Assembly (NCBI GenBank): GCA_006228005.1
Contig: VDHG01000005.1
Coordinates: forward strand, 1 to 41,837
Source of the DNA: Testudinibacter crocodili
Lineage (GTDB): Bacteria > Pseudomonadota > Gammaproteobacteria > Enterobacterales > Pasteurellaceae
DNA length: 41,837 nt
Reading direction: 5' to 3'
Part shown: in pieces, positions 27,175 to 36,724 of the stretch
How positions within the stretch are numbered: the stretch's first letter is position 1
Layout: each line of letters opens with the position of its first letter
Notes under the pieces: model-generated
Seen by the model: only the letters and a program-made list of their open reading frames with translations
Told to the model about the DNA's origin: nothing
Databases searched by the model: none
Position numbers and translations under genes: made by a program

Positions 27175-27225
27175 TTATTTCAAAAAATACTGATACGAAT
27201 CGGTAATATCCTGATAGATATAGCC
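27175..27225 (-). pseudogene. Remnant of ilvA 3' end (17 codons), left flank of the sialic acid module
   Basis: Read on the minus strand, this 51-bp segment encodes GYIYQDITDSYQYFLK and a stop. The true IlvA end at 32979-33035 reads GYAYQDITDSDSYQYFLK and a stop. Apart from a 6-bp in-frame difference (one Asp-Ser), 47 of 51 bases agree, and two of the four changes are synonymous. Similarity stops sharply upstream, at 27226. The remnant and the real ilvA end form direct repeats about 5.75 kb apart, enclosing nanR, nanA, siaP, siaQM and nanK. The pattern of changes looks like an ilvA allele from another strain or species rather than a fresh copy. Confidence 0.88.
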
Positions 27226-27269
27226 TATTTATAACTTATTAAAGTTTGGTATTTTTACTTATTGATTTA

Positions 27270-27974
27270 TTATGTGTTATCCATCACATACTGCAAATGC
27301 TGCCGCATATATTGTTCTGCTTTATCAGGCAAGCCGGCTTCAATCGCTTGGTAAATACAGCAATGGTGGATATAGCTTTGTTCGTGCAATTCAATAAATT
27401 TCTCTTTTGATCTAGCTTTAATCAACCAATCAATAAAGGTACTGTACATCTGTAAAGCCATGGGATTATGTAAGCATCCAAGAATCGCAAGATGAAACCG
27501 TACATCGGTTTCAATAAAACCATCATAATTACTTAATTGTACTTTATTATTTGCCAGTGCCAACTGTAACTGCTTAAGATCCTCTGCCGTACGTACTCTT
27601 GCAGCCTCTCTCACCACGGCAATCTCAAATAACTGACGAATTTTTTCTAATTGAATACGTTCATTCTGCTGAGTCAAAACCCCAATCGCAATGCCAGATA
27701 TATTATTAATTACAGTTTCGGTACAAGGGCGCGTTACCCTCGTTTTTTCGCCACTTTTAATTTCGACCAACCCTTTTTGCTCAAGCTTTTGTAATGCCTC
27801 ACGCACTGAAGGTCGCCCAACGCCGAAAATTTCCATTAAATCACGTTCAGAAGGTAATGCCTCACCTTCCTTAAGCTCATCGGTGACAATCAAACGCTCT
27901 ATTTCGTCATAAATATGCTCAGAGAGTTTTTTCTTTTTAAGTGGCTTTAACATGCCATTTTCAAAGGCAGACAT
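27270..27974 (-). CDS. nanR: NanR-like GntR/FadR family transcriptional regulator
   Basis: The 234-residue protein has an N-terminal GntR winged helix (about 15-80; LPSERDLMEIFGVGRPSVREAL is the recognition region). A C-terminal FCD ligand domain follows (about 95-225), with the metal-binding Asp/His pattern (ETDVRFHLAIL, then HHCCIYQAI). It is close in sequence to enterobacterial NanR, the sialate-responsive repressor of nan genes: compare VGRPSVREAL, KGLV, and SGEKTRVTRP. It is divergent from nanA-siaPQM-nanK with a 226-bp operator region between, so it most likely represses them until Neu5Ac binds. This differs from H. influenzae, where an RpiR-type SiaR does the job. The gene is AT-rich. 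The start has AGAGGAAA. Confidence 0.88.
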   Translation of the reverse strand: MSAFENGMLKPLKKKKLSEHIYDEIERLIVTDELKEGEALPSERDLMEIFGVGRPSVREALQKLEQKGLVEIKSGEKTRVTRPCTETVINNISGIAIGVLTQQNERIQLEKIRQLFEIAVVREAARVRTAEDLKQLQLALANNKVQLSNYDGFIETDVRFHLAILGCLHNPMALQMYSTFIDWLIKARSKEKFIELHEQSYIHHCCIYQAIEAGLPDKAEQYMRQHLQYVMDNT

Positions 27975-28039
27975 TATTTTCCTCTCATTTCGTTCGTCTG
28001 ATGAAGTTCAAAGGGGCTATAGCACGAGGCTACCTGATG

Positions 28040-28074
28040 CGATTTTCACTCAAAATCGTGCAATTGATTATACC
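28040..28074 (-). promoter_or_regulatory. Candidate nanR promoter with GGTATA word and downstream inverted repeat
   Basis: On the minus strand TATAAT lies at 28072-28067 inside GGTATAAT, which contains GGTATA, the core word of E. coli NanR operators. The -35 is poor. About 8 bp downstream CGATTTT and AAAATCG (28040-28058) form a 7-bp inverted repeat in the nanR leader. Autoregulation is possible. Confidence 0.4.
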
Positions 28075-28097
28075 TAATTAGATCTTTTTATTCTATC

Positions 28098-28113
28098 TGT
28101 GATCATCATCACA
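28098..28113 (+). promoter_or_regulatory. CRP site upstream of nanA
   Basis: TGTGATCATCATCACA has both CRP half-sites (TGTGA-N6-TCACA) intact. Its centre at 28105.5 lies 41.5 bp before the start of transcription expected from the -10 candidate CATAAT at 28135-28140. That is the class II activator position. Catabolite control of the sialic acid genes is the expected outcome. Confidence 0.8.
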
Positions 28114-28122
28114 GACCGCATT

Positions 28123-28151
28123 CTGGTATGATAGCATAATATGCACACCAG
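28123..28151 (+). promoter_or_regulatory. nanA -10 region with inverted repeat, candidate NanR operator
   Basis: CTGGT (28123-28127) and ACCAG (28147-28151) face each other across 19 bp that include TATGAT and the -10 candidate CATAAT. The left arm reads TGGTATGA, near the TGGTATA words bound by E. coli NanR. A repressor here would cover the -10 box and the start of transcription. Confidence 0.5.
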
Positions 28152-28200
28152 GCATAAAGGAAACATAATCTCGATTTATCAACTGTAAAAGGAGCTTTCA

Positions 28201-29076
28201 ATGGATCTTTCTGGTTTATATGTTGCAACACTCACTCCCTTCAATTCTGATGAAACGCTAAATACTGAGGATTTGGGCAAATTGATTGAATTTAATTGCC
28301 GCTCTGATTTAGATGGTTTATATGTCGGCGGCTCAACTGCCGAAGCATTTTTATGCTCTACCGATGAACGAATTCGGTTATTAGAAATTGCCGCCGATAA
28401 AGCAACGAAAGAGAAAAAACTGATTGCACATATCGGCGATATTTCCACCCGAAAAAGTGAAATGTTAGCCAAAGCCGTCACAAACCTGCGGTATGATGCG
28501 GTGTCGGCTGTCACGCCGTTTTATTATCCTGTCGGTTTCGAGCAGCTGAAAAATCACTACACCGATATTATCCAAAAGTGCGGTAAGCCGATGGTCGTCT
28601 ATAATTTTCCAGCCTTTGCCGGTGTTAATTTGAGTGGCGACCAAATTGCCCAGCTGCTCAATCTTGATGGCGTGATTGCATTAAAACAAACGTCTGCCAA
28701 TTTATATCAAATGGAACAGATTACTCGGCAAAATCCAGATAAAATCGTCTATAACGGTTTTGATGAAATTTTAGCTTCTGGCTTAGTTGCGGGTGCAAAA
28801 GGCGGCATCGGTTCAACTTACAACGTGCAGGCACAACGTATTGTTGAATTATTCAAAGCCATGAACAGCAATCAAGTTGATAGAACAGCAGCATTACAAC
28901 GCGAAGCCAATATCGTGATTGATACCCTAATCGAAGGGGGGGTAATTCCATCGTTAAAATATCTACTCAAAGCAAAGGGCATTATAGAAAATGATACTTG
29001 CCGCCGCCCGATGAATAGACTGACAAAAGAAAACCAACTCAAGCTCGATAAATTGATTGAAACCGCACTTTGTTAA
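28201..29076 (+). CDS. nanA: N-acetylneuraminate lyase
   Basis: NanA splits N-acetylneuraminate to N-acetylmannosamine and pyruvate through a Schiff base. The 291-residue length is near E. coli NanA (297). The Schiff-base Lys is Lys162 (ALKQTS), the catalytic Tyr is Tyr134 (VVYNFP), the pyruvate-binding GGST is at 43-46, and the sugar-binding YNGFDEILASG and GGIGSTYN are present. After the Lys loop E. coli has SGDL where this has SANL, a small oddity in an active-site loop. A strong AAAGGAG ribosome site supports the start. It is first in nanA-siaP-siaQM-nanK and contains two uptake words, a sign of long residence in Pasteurellaceae. Confidence 0.96.
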   Translation: MDLSGLYVATLTPFNSDETLNTEDLGKLIEFNCRSDLDGLYVGGSTAEAFLCSTDERIRLLEIAADKATKEKKLIAHIGDISTRKSEMLAKAVTNLRYDAVSAVTPFYYPVGFEQLKNHYTDIIQKCGKPMVVYNFPAFAGVNLSGDQIAQLLNLDGVIALKQTSANLYQMEQITRQNPDKIVYNGFDEILASGLVAGAKGGIGSTYNVQAQRIVELFKAMNSNQVDRTAALQREANIVIDTLIEGGVIPSLKYLLKAKGIIENDTCRRPMNRLTKENQLKLDKLIETALC

Positions 29077-30111
<1,035 letters not shown>

Positions 30112-30119
30112 TACGATAA

Positions 30120-30147
30120 AAGCCTGAGATTTAAAAACCTAAGGCTT
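30120..30147 (+). terminator. Hairpin between siaP and siaQM
   Basis: AAGCCT (30120-30125) and AGGCTT (30142-30147) can form a 6-bp stem with a 16-nt loop, followed by a mixed T-rich tract. It is weak as a terminator. It may lower read-through or protect the siaP 3' end, so the binding protein is made in excess over the membrane part. Confidence 0.4.
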
Positions 30148-30171
30148 CACTTTGTTATCTTGGGAGTATGT

Positions 30172-32019
30172 ATGAAAATATTTAATCGCTTAGAAGAGTA
30201 TATTGGTGGTGTATTATTTTTAGCGATATTTTTTATTTTGCTACTACAAATTTTCTTCCGACAAATCGTGGACTCACCGCTAATTTGGAGTGAAGAACTG
30301 GCAAGAGTTCTGTTTATCTATGTCGGCATGATTGGAATCAGCATGGCGATTCGTTCGCAACAACATGTTTATATTGATTTTATCACTAATATTATGCCCG
30401 CCAAAATACGTAAGTTTATCTTTTCATTTGTGCAATTAGTGATCTTTATAGCCGTGCTTTTCTTTATCCATTTGGGCTTTAAGCAGTTTTTTAGTTCATC
30501 ATTTGAGTTAGTTGCATTAGGCATCAGCGAAAAATGGTTATATGCCTCCCTCCCTTTTATTGCTTGCTTGATGTTTATTCGTTTTTTACAGGCACAATAT
30601 GAAAACTATCAAAATAAGCTCAGTTATATTCCATTGTCATTTTTTATCATTACCTGTATTACTCTAGCCTGTATTTATTTTTTAAATCCTGATTTATTTC
30701 AGGTATTACGCATCTCAAATTATATTAAACTTGGCAATAATGCCGTTTATATTGCGCTTGTAGTTTGGCTATTTATTATGTTTTGCGGCACCCCCGTCGG
30801 CTGGTCGTTGTTTATTGCCAGCTTGCTCTATTTCTCAATGACAAGATGGGGAATTGTTAATTCTGCCTCTGCCAAGTTAGTTGATGCTCTTAACAGCTTT
30901 CCACTACTCAGTGTACCTTTTTTTATTCTCACCGGGGTATTAATGAATTCCGGCGGTATTACCACACGTATCTTTAATTTTGCCAAATCTTTATTAGGGC
31001 ATTATCGCGGTGGTATGGGACACGTCAATATCGGTGCAAGCTTAATCTTTTCCGGTATGTCCGGCTCGGCATTGGCTGATGCTGGTGGCTTAGGGCAACT
31101 CGAAATCAAATCTATGCGCGACGCTGGTTATGATGATGATGTTTGTGGCGGGATTACTGCAGCCTCTTGTATTATCGGACCACTTGTTCCACCAAGCCTG
31201 ACAATGATTATTTATGGGGTGATTGCCAATCAATCGATTGCAAAATTATTTATCGCCGGATTTGTGCCCGGAGTATTAATTACCATTGCACTCATGATCA
31301 TGAATTATTATATTTCGAAAAAAAGGAATTACAAACGGACACCAAAGGCAAATTTAGCACATCGTTGTACGGCATTTAAAGAAGCAAAATGGGCTGTTTT
31401 AACCCCGGTTTTAATTATTGGAGGTATCTTCTCCGGCTTATTTACCCCAACCGAAGCTGCCGTTATTTCTGCTTTTTATGCCATTGTTATTGGCATGCTT
31501 GTTTATAAAGAACTCAGTATCGCATTATTGTTTAAAAGTTTTGTAGAAACTATCGCCATCACCGGTGTAACTAGTCTAATGGTTATGACCGTGACCTTTT
31601 TCGGCGATATGATCGCGCGTGAGCAAGTCGCCATGAAAATCGCTAACAGTTTTATGGCATTTGCGGATTCTCCGCTTATGGTTCTGTTGATGATCAATCT
31701 ACTCCTACTGTTTTTAGGTATGTTTATTGACGCACTAGCATTACAGTTTTTAGTGTTGCCAATGCTAATCCCAATTGCCGTTTATTTTAATATTGATCTG
31801 ATCTTCTTTGGGGTAATGACGACCTTAAATATGATGATTGGTATTTTAACGCCGCCGATGGGTATGGCACTGTTTGTAGTTTCACGAGTAGGGAATATGT
31901 CGGTTAGTACTGTAACAAAAGGTGTAATTCCGTTTTTAATACCAATTTTTATTACACTGGTTTTAATTACTCTCTTCCCACAAATTATCACTTTTATTCC
32001 TAACTTAATTATGCCTTAA
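30172..32019 (+). CDS. siaQM: Sialic acid TRAP transporter fused membrane protein SiaQM (SiaT)
   Basis: This inner membrane protein of 615 residues imports SiaP-bound Neu5Ac with sodium. The N-terminal ~160 residues are the small Q (DctQ) part, with four spans and [25 protein letters not shown] linking span follows near 160-180, then the large M (DctM) part from ~190, with [42 protein letters not shown] and [11 protein letters not shown], the usual DctM marks. The fusion is as in H. influenzae SiaT. I chose ATG at 30172, which sits after GGGAG and matches MKI...[10 protein letters not shown] of homologues; a TTG four codons upstream overlaps the ribosome site. Confidence 0.96.
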   Translation: MKIFNRLEEYIGGVLFLAIFFILLLQIFFRQIVDSPLIWSEELARVLFIYVGMIGISMAIRSQQHVYIDFITNIMPAKIRKFIFSFVQLVIFIAVLFFIHLGFKQFFSSSFELVALGISEKWLYASLPFIACLMFIRFLQAQYENYQNKLSYIPLSFFIITCITLACIYFLNPDLFQVLRISNYIKLGNNAVYIALVVWLFIMFCGTPVGWSLFIASLLYFSMTRWGIVNSASAKLVDALNSFPLLSVPFFILTGVLMNSGGITTRIFNFAKSLLGHYRGGMGHVNIGASLIFSGMSGSALADAGGLGQLEIKSMRDAGYDDDVCGGITAASCIIGPLVPPSLTMIIYGVIANQSIAKLFIAGFVPGVLITIALMIMNYYISKKRNYKRTPKANLAHRCTAFKEAKWAVLTPVLIIGGIFSGLFTPTEAAVISAFYAIVIGMLVYKELSIALLFKSFVETIAITGVTSLMVMTVTFFGDMIAREQVAMKIANSFMAFADSPLMVLLMINLLLLFLGMFIDALALQFLVLPMLIPIAVYFNIDLIFFGVMTTLNMMIGILTPPMGMALFVVSRVGNMSVSTVTKGVIPFLIPIFITLVLITLFPQIITFIPNLIMP

Positions 32020-32048
32020 TACAAAGGCAAACAAGACAGGAACATAAT

Positions 32049-32951
32049 ATGAAAATAGGTATTGATGTCGGCGGTACAAAAATTGAAATTATTGTGCTTT
32101 TAAACACAGGAGAAGTGAGATTCAAAAAACGAATTGCAACCCCAAAACAATCATACCAGATACTATTAGACAACCTAATACAATTAATTGCCTGTACCGA
32201 GGCAGAAATTGGACAACAAGCCAGTATAGGAATTGGTATACCTGGAATCATTTCCCCTATGAGCGGTTTAGTCAAAAATTCTAATATTACCGTATTAAAC
32301 GGACATGATCTACAAAACGACCTCTCTGCCTTGCTAGGCAGAGAGATAAAAATCGCTAATGATGCCAATTGCATGGCTGTATCAGAAGCGATTGATGGCT
32401 CAGCTTCTGGTAAACAGGTCGTATTAGCATTAATTTTAGGCACCGGTGCCGGAGCTGGCCTAGTCATTAACGGTAAACCACATATCGGGTTGAACGGTCT
32501 TGGTGGAGAATGGGGGCATAATCCTTTACCTTGGCAAGACGAAAATGAGCAAGCCATCAGTTATTCTCAACGCTGCTATTGTGGACGACAAGGTTGTATT
32601 GAGCATTTTGTTTCCGGCACAGCTCTTTGTGCGGAATATTTTCGCCAAAGCAATCAGCAACTACAAGGAGAAGAGATTGCTACATTAGCAAAATTGGGCG
32701 ATTCTGTAGCAGAACAAGTCCTAAGCACTTATGAAATACGGCTTGCTAAAGCGATTGCGTCAACTATCAATTTACTCGATCCAGATGTGGTTGTTCTAGC
32801 TGGTGGTGTATCAAATATTCAACGCTTATATCAGAATTTACCGTTGCTTATTAGCGAATTCGTCTTTGGCGGTGAATGTTCGACTCCGATTAAAGCTGCG
32901 CAACACGGCGATTCTAGTGGTGTAAGAGGAGCAGCTTGGCTTTGGGCATAG
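32049..32951 (+). CDS. nanK: N-acetylmannosamine kinase (ROK family)
   Basis: NanK phosphorylates N-acetylmannosamine to the 6-phosphate with ATP. The 300-residue ROK protein has the phosphate-binding IGIDVGGTKIEI at 3-14, catalytic Asp105 in ANDANC, and GTGAGAGLVI. Its zinc site comprises His157 (GGEWGHNPLPW) with Cys176, Cys178 and Cys183 (CYCGRQGCIEHF). Other ROK sugars are possible by sequence alone, but its place directly after siaQM (29 bp) makes NanK the best call. The next step, NanE epimerase, is not encoded here. It converges on ilvA with only 27 bp between stop codons and no clear terminator. Confidence 0.93.
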   Translation: MKIGIDVGGTKIEIIVLLNTGEVRFKKRIATPKQSYQILLDNLIQLIACTEAEIGQQASIGIGIPGIISPMSGLVKNSNITVLNGHDLQNDLSALLGREIKIANDANCMAVSEAIDGSASGKQVVLALILGTGAGAGLVINGKPHIGLNGLGGEWGHNPLPWQDENEQAISYSQRCYCGRQGCIEHFVSGTALCAEYFRQSNQQLQGEEIATLAKLGDSVAEQVLSTYEIRLAKAIASTINLLDPDVVVLAGGVSNIQRLYQNLPLLISEFVFGGECSTPIKAAQHGDSSGVRGAAWLWA

Positions 32952-32978
32952 CCGCTCCTTAATTATACAAAAGTACGG

Positions 32979-33035
32979 TTACTTCAAAAAATACTGATAC
33001 GAATCCGAATCGGTAATATCCTGATAGGCGTAGCC
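32979..33035 (-). repeat. True ilvA 3' end, right copy of the repeat flanking the sialic acid module
   Basis: These last 19 codons of ilvA match the 17-codon remnant at 27175-27225. The only length difference is one extra GATTCG-type Asp-Ser unit. The two copies are in the same orientation and bracket the nan genes precisely, ending within 28 bp of nanK on this side and 45 bp of nanR on the other. Confidence 0.88.
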
Positions 33036-34511
33036 CAATTCTTCTAAATGGTGTTGGAACACCTGTTCGGTGGCTTCGCTCAGTTGGAAAGCACAGAGAA
33101 TATCGCCGTAATCCGCGCCGTGGTTGCGGTAATGGAACAACGAGATATTCCACTGTGTGCCCAAGGTTTGCAGGAATTTGACCAGTGCGCCTTTCTGTTC
33201 AGGGAATACAAAGCTGTACAATCGCTCACGTTGCGAGCTGGTGCTGTGTCCGCCGATCATATAACGGATATGGGTTTTTGCGACCTCATCATCGGACAGA
33301 TCGTTGACATCATAGCCGTTCACACGCAGTTGTCCGATGATCTCCTGCTTCTCGGCTTCGCCACCGCTAACCCGCACCCCGACGAAAATACCGGCTTGCT
33401 GGTTGTCGGCATAACGGTAGTTAAACTCGGTCACCGCCCGATCGCCCAACAGATGGCAAAATTTAAGGAAGCTGCCCTTTTGTTCCGGAATCGTCACCGC
33501 CAGCAACGCTTCATGTTTTTCGCCGATTTCACAACGTTCCGACACATAGCGCAGGCTGTGGAAATTCAGATTTGCCCCCGACAAAATATTGATCAGCGTT
33601 TCGCCTTGAATGTTGTGCAGCTTGACATATTTTTTCAGCCCCGCCAGCGACAACGCGCCCGACGGTTCAGAGATCGCACGCACATTTTCAAAAATATCTT
33701 TCACCGCTGCGCAGATTTCATCGCTGTCAACCGTGATCACCTCGTCTAAATAGCGTTGGCAAACCCGAAAAGTTTCGTCACCAATCCGCTTGACCGCCAC
33801 GCCGTCGGCAAACAGTCCGACCCGCTCCAAATCCACCGGTTCGCCGGCTGCCAGTGCGGCTTGCAAACAGGCAGAATCTTTTGATTCCACCCCGATCACT
33901 TTCACTTCCGGCATTAGCTGTTTGATCAACACCGCGACCCCGGCAGCCAAACCGCCACCACCGACCGGCACAAAAATACGGTCGATATGTTGCGATTGCT
34001 GAATCAACTCCATCGCCAACGAACCTTGTCCGGCAATCACCGCTGGATGGTCAAACGGTGGAATAAAGGTCATATTTTTGCTGTGTGACAGCTCAATTGC
34101 TTTGGTTTTGGCTTCGTCAAAATTGGCACCGTGCAGCAGCACTTCGCCGCCGAAACCGCGCACCGCATCGACTTTAATCGAGGGCGTATTTTGCGGCATC
34201 ACGATCAGCGCTTTCAAACCCAATTTTTTTGCCGAAAGCGCCACGCCTTGCGCGTGGTTGCCGGCCGAGGCGGCAATCACCCCGGCGGCTTTTTGTGCCT
34301 CATTCAATCCTGTAATCATGGCGTAAGCACCACGAATTTTGAAGCTGTTGACCGGCTGGCGATCTTCACGTTTGATATAAATGGCATTGTCAAACCGCTC
34401 GGATAATTTTGCCATTTTTTGCAGTGGCGTGACCTCTACGACATCATAAATATTGGAGGTCAACACCGCTCTTAAGTATTCACTGCCGTTCGGTTGTGCT
34501 GAAAGTGTCAT
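32979..34511 (-). CDS. ilvA: Threonine deaminase, biosynthetic
   Basis: IlvA turns threonine into 2-oxobutyrate and ammonia, the first step to isoleucine. The 510 residues match the biosynthetic type (E. coli 514), not the short catabolic TdcB. The PLP-binding Lys58 lies in SFKIRGAY, and the phosphate-binding GGGGLAAG is at 184-191. The C-terminal ~190 residues hold two ACT-like domains (EQKGSFLKFCHLLG and PEQKGALVKFLQTLG) for feedback control by isoleucine and valine. It is the last gene of ilvGMDA, 15 bp after ilvD. Its native downstream terminator is missing; the likely original one is now at 27126-27153, beyond the inserted sialic acid module. Confidence 0.97.
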   Translation of the reverse strand: MTLSAQPNGSEYLRAVLTSNIYDVVEVTPLQKMAKLSERFDNAIYIKREDRQPVNSFKIRGAYAMITGLNEAQKAAGVIAASAGNHAQGVALSAKKLGLKALIVMPQNTPSIKVDAVRGFGGEVLLHGANFDEAKTKAIELSHSKNMTFIPPFDHPAVIAGQGSLAMELIQQSQHIDRIFVPVGGGGLAAGVAVLIKQLMPEVKVIGVESKDSACLQAALAAGEPVDLERVGLFADGVAVKRIGDETFRVCQRYLDEVITVDSDEICAAVKDIFENVRAISEPSGALSLAGLKKYVKLHNIQGETLINILSGANLNFHSLRYVSERCEIGEKHEALLAVTIPEQKGSFLKFCHLLGDRAVTEFNYRYADNQQAGIFVGVRVSGGEAEKQEIIGQLRVNGYDVNDLSDDEVAKTHIRYMIGGHSTSSQRERLYSFVFPEQKGALVKFLQTLGTQWNISLFHYRNHGADYGDILCAFQLSEATEQVFQHHLEELGYAYQDITDSDSYQYFLK

Positions 34512-34526
34512 AATCCGATCCTACCG

Positions 34527-36368
34527 TCAATCCTGCAATTTACTGCGATCACGCACTGCGCCTTTGTCGGCACTGGTCGCCAACATCGCATAGGCTTTTA
34601 AGGCTAACGAAACCTGACGTTGGCGGTTTTTCGGTTTCCACCCCCGTTTTTCCTGCTCGGCACGACGCCCACGTAATACGCTGTCGGCTACCAATAATTC
34701 GATTTTACGCTGTGGGATATCAATTGATATCACATCACCGTCTTGCACCAAACCAATTGTGCCGCCGTTTGCCGCTTCCGGTGAAACATGTCCGATCGAC
34801 AATCCAGAGGTACCGCCGGAAAAACGTCCATCAGTCAACAATGCACATTGTTTGCCCAAACCCATCGATTTCAGGTAGCTGGTCGGATACAGCATTTCCT
34901 GCATCCCCGGCCCCCCTTTCGGTCCTTCGTAGCGGATCACCACCACATCGCCGGCAACAATTTTACCGCCCAAAATCGCTGCCACCGCATCATCTTGGCT
35001 TTCGAATACTTTTGCCTTGCCTTGGAATTTTAGAATCGATTCATCAACACCAGCAGTTTTGACGATACAGCCATTCTCCGCCAAATTACCGGACAACATG
35101 GCTAAGCCGCCGTCTTGGCTGTAAGCATGCGCTTTATTGCGGATACAACCGGAAGTGCGGTCATCGTCCAGTGAATCCCAACGACAATCTTGCGAAAATG
35201 CTTCAGTGGTGCGGATGCCGGCAGGACCGGCACGGAAGAAGGACCGCACTTTTTCATCATCGGTGCGGATAATGTCATAGCGATCCAGTTGTTCCAACAT
35301 TGAATAGCCCAACACGGTGCGGGTTTGGTTGTTCAACAGACCGGCGCGATCTAATTCGCCCAGAATACCCATTACTCCGCCAGCACGGTGCACATCTTCC
35401 ATATGGTATTTATTGGTATTCGGCGCCACTTTGCTCAGGCACGGCACAATACGAGACAGGCGGTCAATATCATCCATATTGAAATCCACTTCGGCTTCCT
35501 GTGCCGCGGCTAACAGATGCAACACGGTGTTGGTCGAGCCGCCCATTGCAATATCCAAGCTCATGGCATTGTCAAACGCCGCTTTAGTCGCAATCGAACG
35601 TGGCAGTACACTGTCGTCGTCTTGTTCGTAGTAACGTTTGCACAGTGCTAAAATTTGTGTGCCGGCTTGCAGGAACAGTTGTTTGCGATCCGCATGGGTT
35701 GCCAAGCATGAACCGTTACCCGGCAAACTCAAGCCTAAGGCTTCGGTCAGGCAGTTCATCGAGTTGGCGGTGAACATGCCGGAGCAAGAGCCGCACGTCG
35801 GACAGGCGGAACGTTCAATCGCTTCACTGTCGGCATCACTGACTTTCGGATCGGCACTTTGGATCATGGCATCAACCAAATCTAACTTGATCAATTTGTC
35901 GGACAATTTGGTTTTGCCGGCTTCCATCGGTCCGCCGGAAACAAAAATAGTCGGGATATTCAAACGCAGCGACGCCATCAACATGCCCGGAGTGATTTTG
36001 TCACAGTTGGAAATACACACCATCGCATCGGCACAATGGGCGTTCACCATATACTCGACCGAATCCGCAATCAGCTCCCGTGACGGCAGTGAGTAAAGCA
36101 TGCCGCCGTGCCCCATCGCAATACCGTCATCCACCGCAATGGTGTTGAACTCTTTGGCAATGCCGCCAGCGGCTTCAATTTCACGCGCCACCAATTGCCC
36201 CATATCTTTTAAGTGCACATGACCGGGCACAAACTGGGTGAAGGAATTGACCACCGCAATAATCGGTTTGCCGAAATCCTGATCTTTCACTCCGGTCGCA
36301 CGCCACAACGCACGCGCCCCCGCCATATTGCGACCTTGGGTGCTGGTCGCCGAACGTAATTTAGGCAT
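34527..36368 (-). CDS. ilvD: Dihydroxy-acid dehydratase
   Basis: IlvD removes water from 2,3-dihydroxy acids to give the 2-oxo acids leading to valine, leucine and isoleucine. The 613 residues match E. coli IlvD (616). Iron-sulphur ligands are seen in [10 protein letters not shown] (Cys122) and [19 protein letters not shown] (Cys189, Cys192, Cys195 region). Asp residues for Mg are in [13 protein letters not shown]. The C-terminal [19 protein letters not shown] and [21 protein letters not shown] are strong family marks. It lies between ilvM and ilvA with the same direction; the 79-bp gap to ilvM carries a palindromic repeat and an uptake word. Confidence 0.98.
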   Translation of the reverse strand: MPKLRSATSTQGRNMAGARALWRATGVKDQDFGKPIIAVVNSFTQFVPGHVHLKDMGQLVAREIEAAGGIAKEFNTIAVDDGIAMGHGGMLYSLPSRELIADSVEYMVNAHCADAMVCISNCDKITPGMLMASLRLNIPTIFVSGGPMEAGKTKLSDKLIKLDLVDAMIQSADPKVSDADSEAIERSACPTCGSCSGMFTANSMNCLTEALGLSLPGNGSCLATHADRKQLFLQAGTQILALCKRYYEQDDDSVLPRSIATKAAFDNAMSLDIAMGGSTNTVLHLLAAAQEAEVDFNMDDIDRLSRIVPCLSKVAPNTNKYHMEDVHRAGGVMGILGELDRAGLLNNQTRTVLGYSMLEQLDRYDIIRTDDEKVRSFFRAGPAGIRTTEAFSQDCRWDSLDDDRTSGCIRNKAHAYSQDGGLAMLSGNLAENGCIVKTAGVDESILKFQGKAKVFESQDDAVAAILGGKIVAGDVVVIRYEGPKGGPGMQEMLYPTSYLKSMGLGKQCALLTDGRFSGGTSGLSIGHVSPEAANGGTIGLVQDGDVISIDIPQRKIELLVADSVLRGRRAEQEKRGWKPKNRQRQVSLALKAYAMLATSADKGAVRDRSKLQD

Positions 36369-36413
36369 CTTTTTTCCTCTATTTAATCACTCAAATTTGT
36401 ATTATTGTAGAGA

Positions 36414-36432
36414 CGGATTAACTATCCGCCCG
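36414..36432. repeat. Palindromic intergenic repeat, copy 2
   Basis: The 19 bases CGGATTAACTATCCGCCCG are identical to 16723-16741. Here the left arm has decayed (GACGGAT in place of GGCGGAT), leaving a 5-bp stem CGGAT/ATCCG. It lies inside the ilv operon between ilvM and ilvD. Confidence 0.75.
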
Positions 36433-36447
36433 AACCGCACTTTCAAC

Positions 36448-36672
36448 TTATAAAACCACAACGCTTTGCACATCAAACAACTTGCTTAACTGGCTGACTA
36501 ACGCTTCAATCGAACGCTCGCTGCTGACGCTGAAATTCAAGCTGATGTGTTCGGCGCTTGATGTCATTTGCAATTGGCTTACGCGATAGCCACGGTGGCG
36601 CACCACACGCAACACCCGTTCCAACACTTCCGGTCGCCACTGGGCTTGTAGGGTCAACTGATACTGTTTCAT
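36448..36672 (-). CDS. ilvM: Acetolactate synthase II small (regulatory) subunit
   Basis: This 74-residue ACT-domain protein is the small subunit of acetohydroxyacid synthase II. It stabilises and activates IlvG. It reads KQYQLTLQAQWRPEVLERVLRVVRHRGYRVSQLQM, with the beta-alpha-beta start of the ACT fold. It is shorter than E. coli IlvM (87) at the C terminus but otherwise complete. It starts 52 bp after ilvG ends, with AGAGAG as ribosome site, and is read in the same operon. Confidence 0.92.
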   Translation of the reverse strand: MKQYQLTLQAQWRPEVLERVLRVVRHRGYRVSQLQMTSSAEHISLNFSVSSERSIEALVSQLSKLFDVQSVVVL

Positions 36673-36724
36673 GTTTCTCTCTTCACTGATTCAAACAAAC
36701 GGTTGATTCAAACCGCACTTTAGC

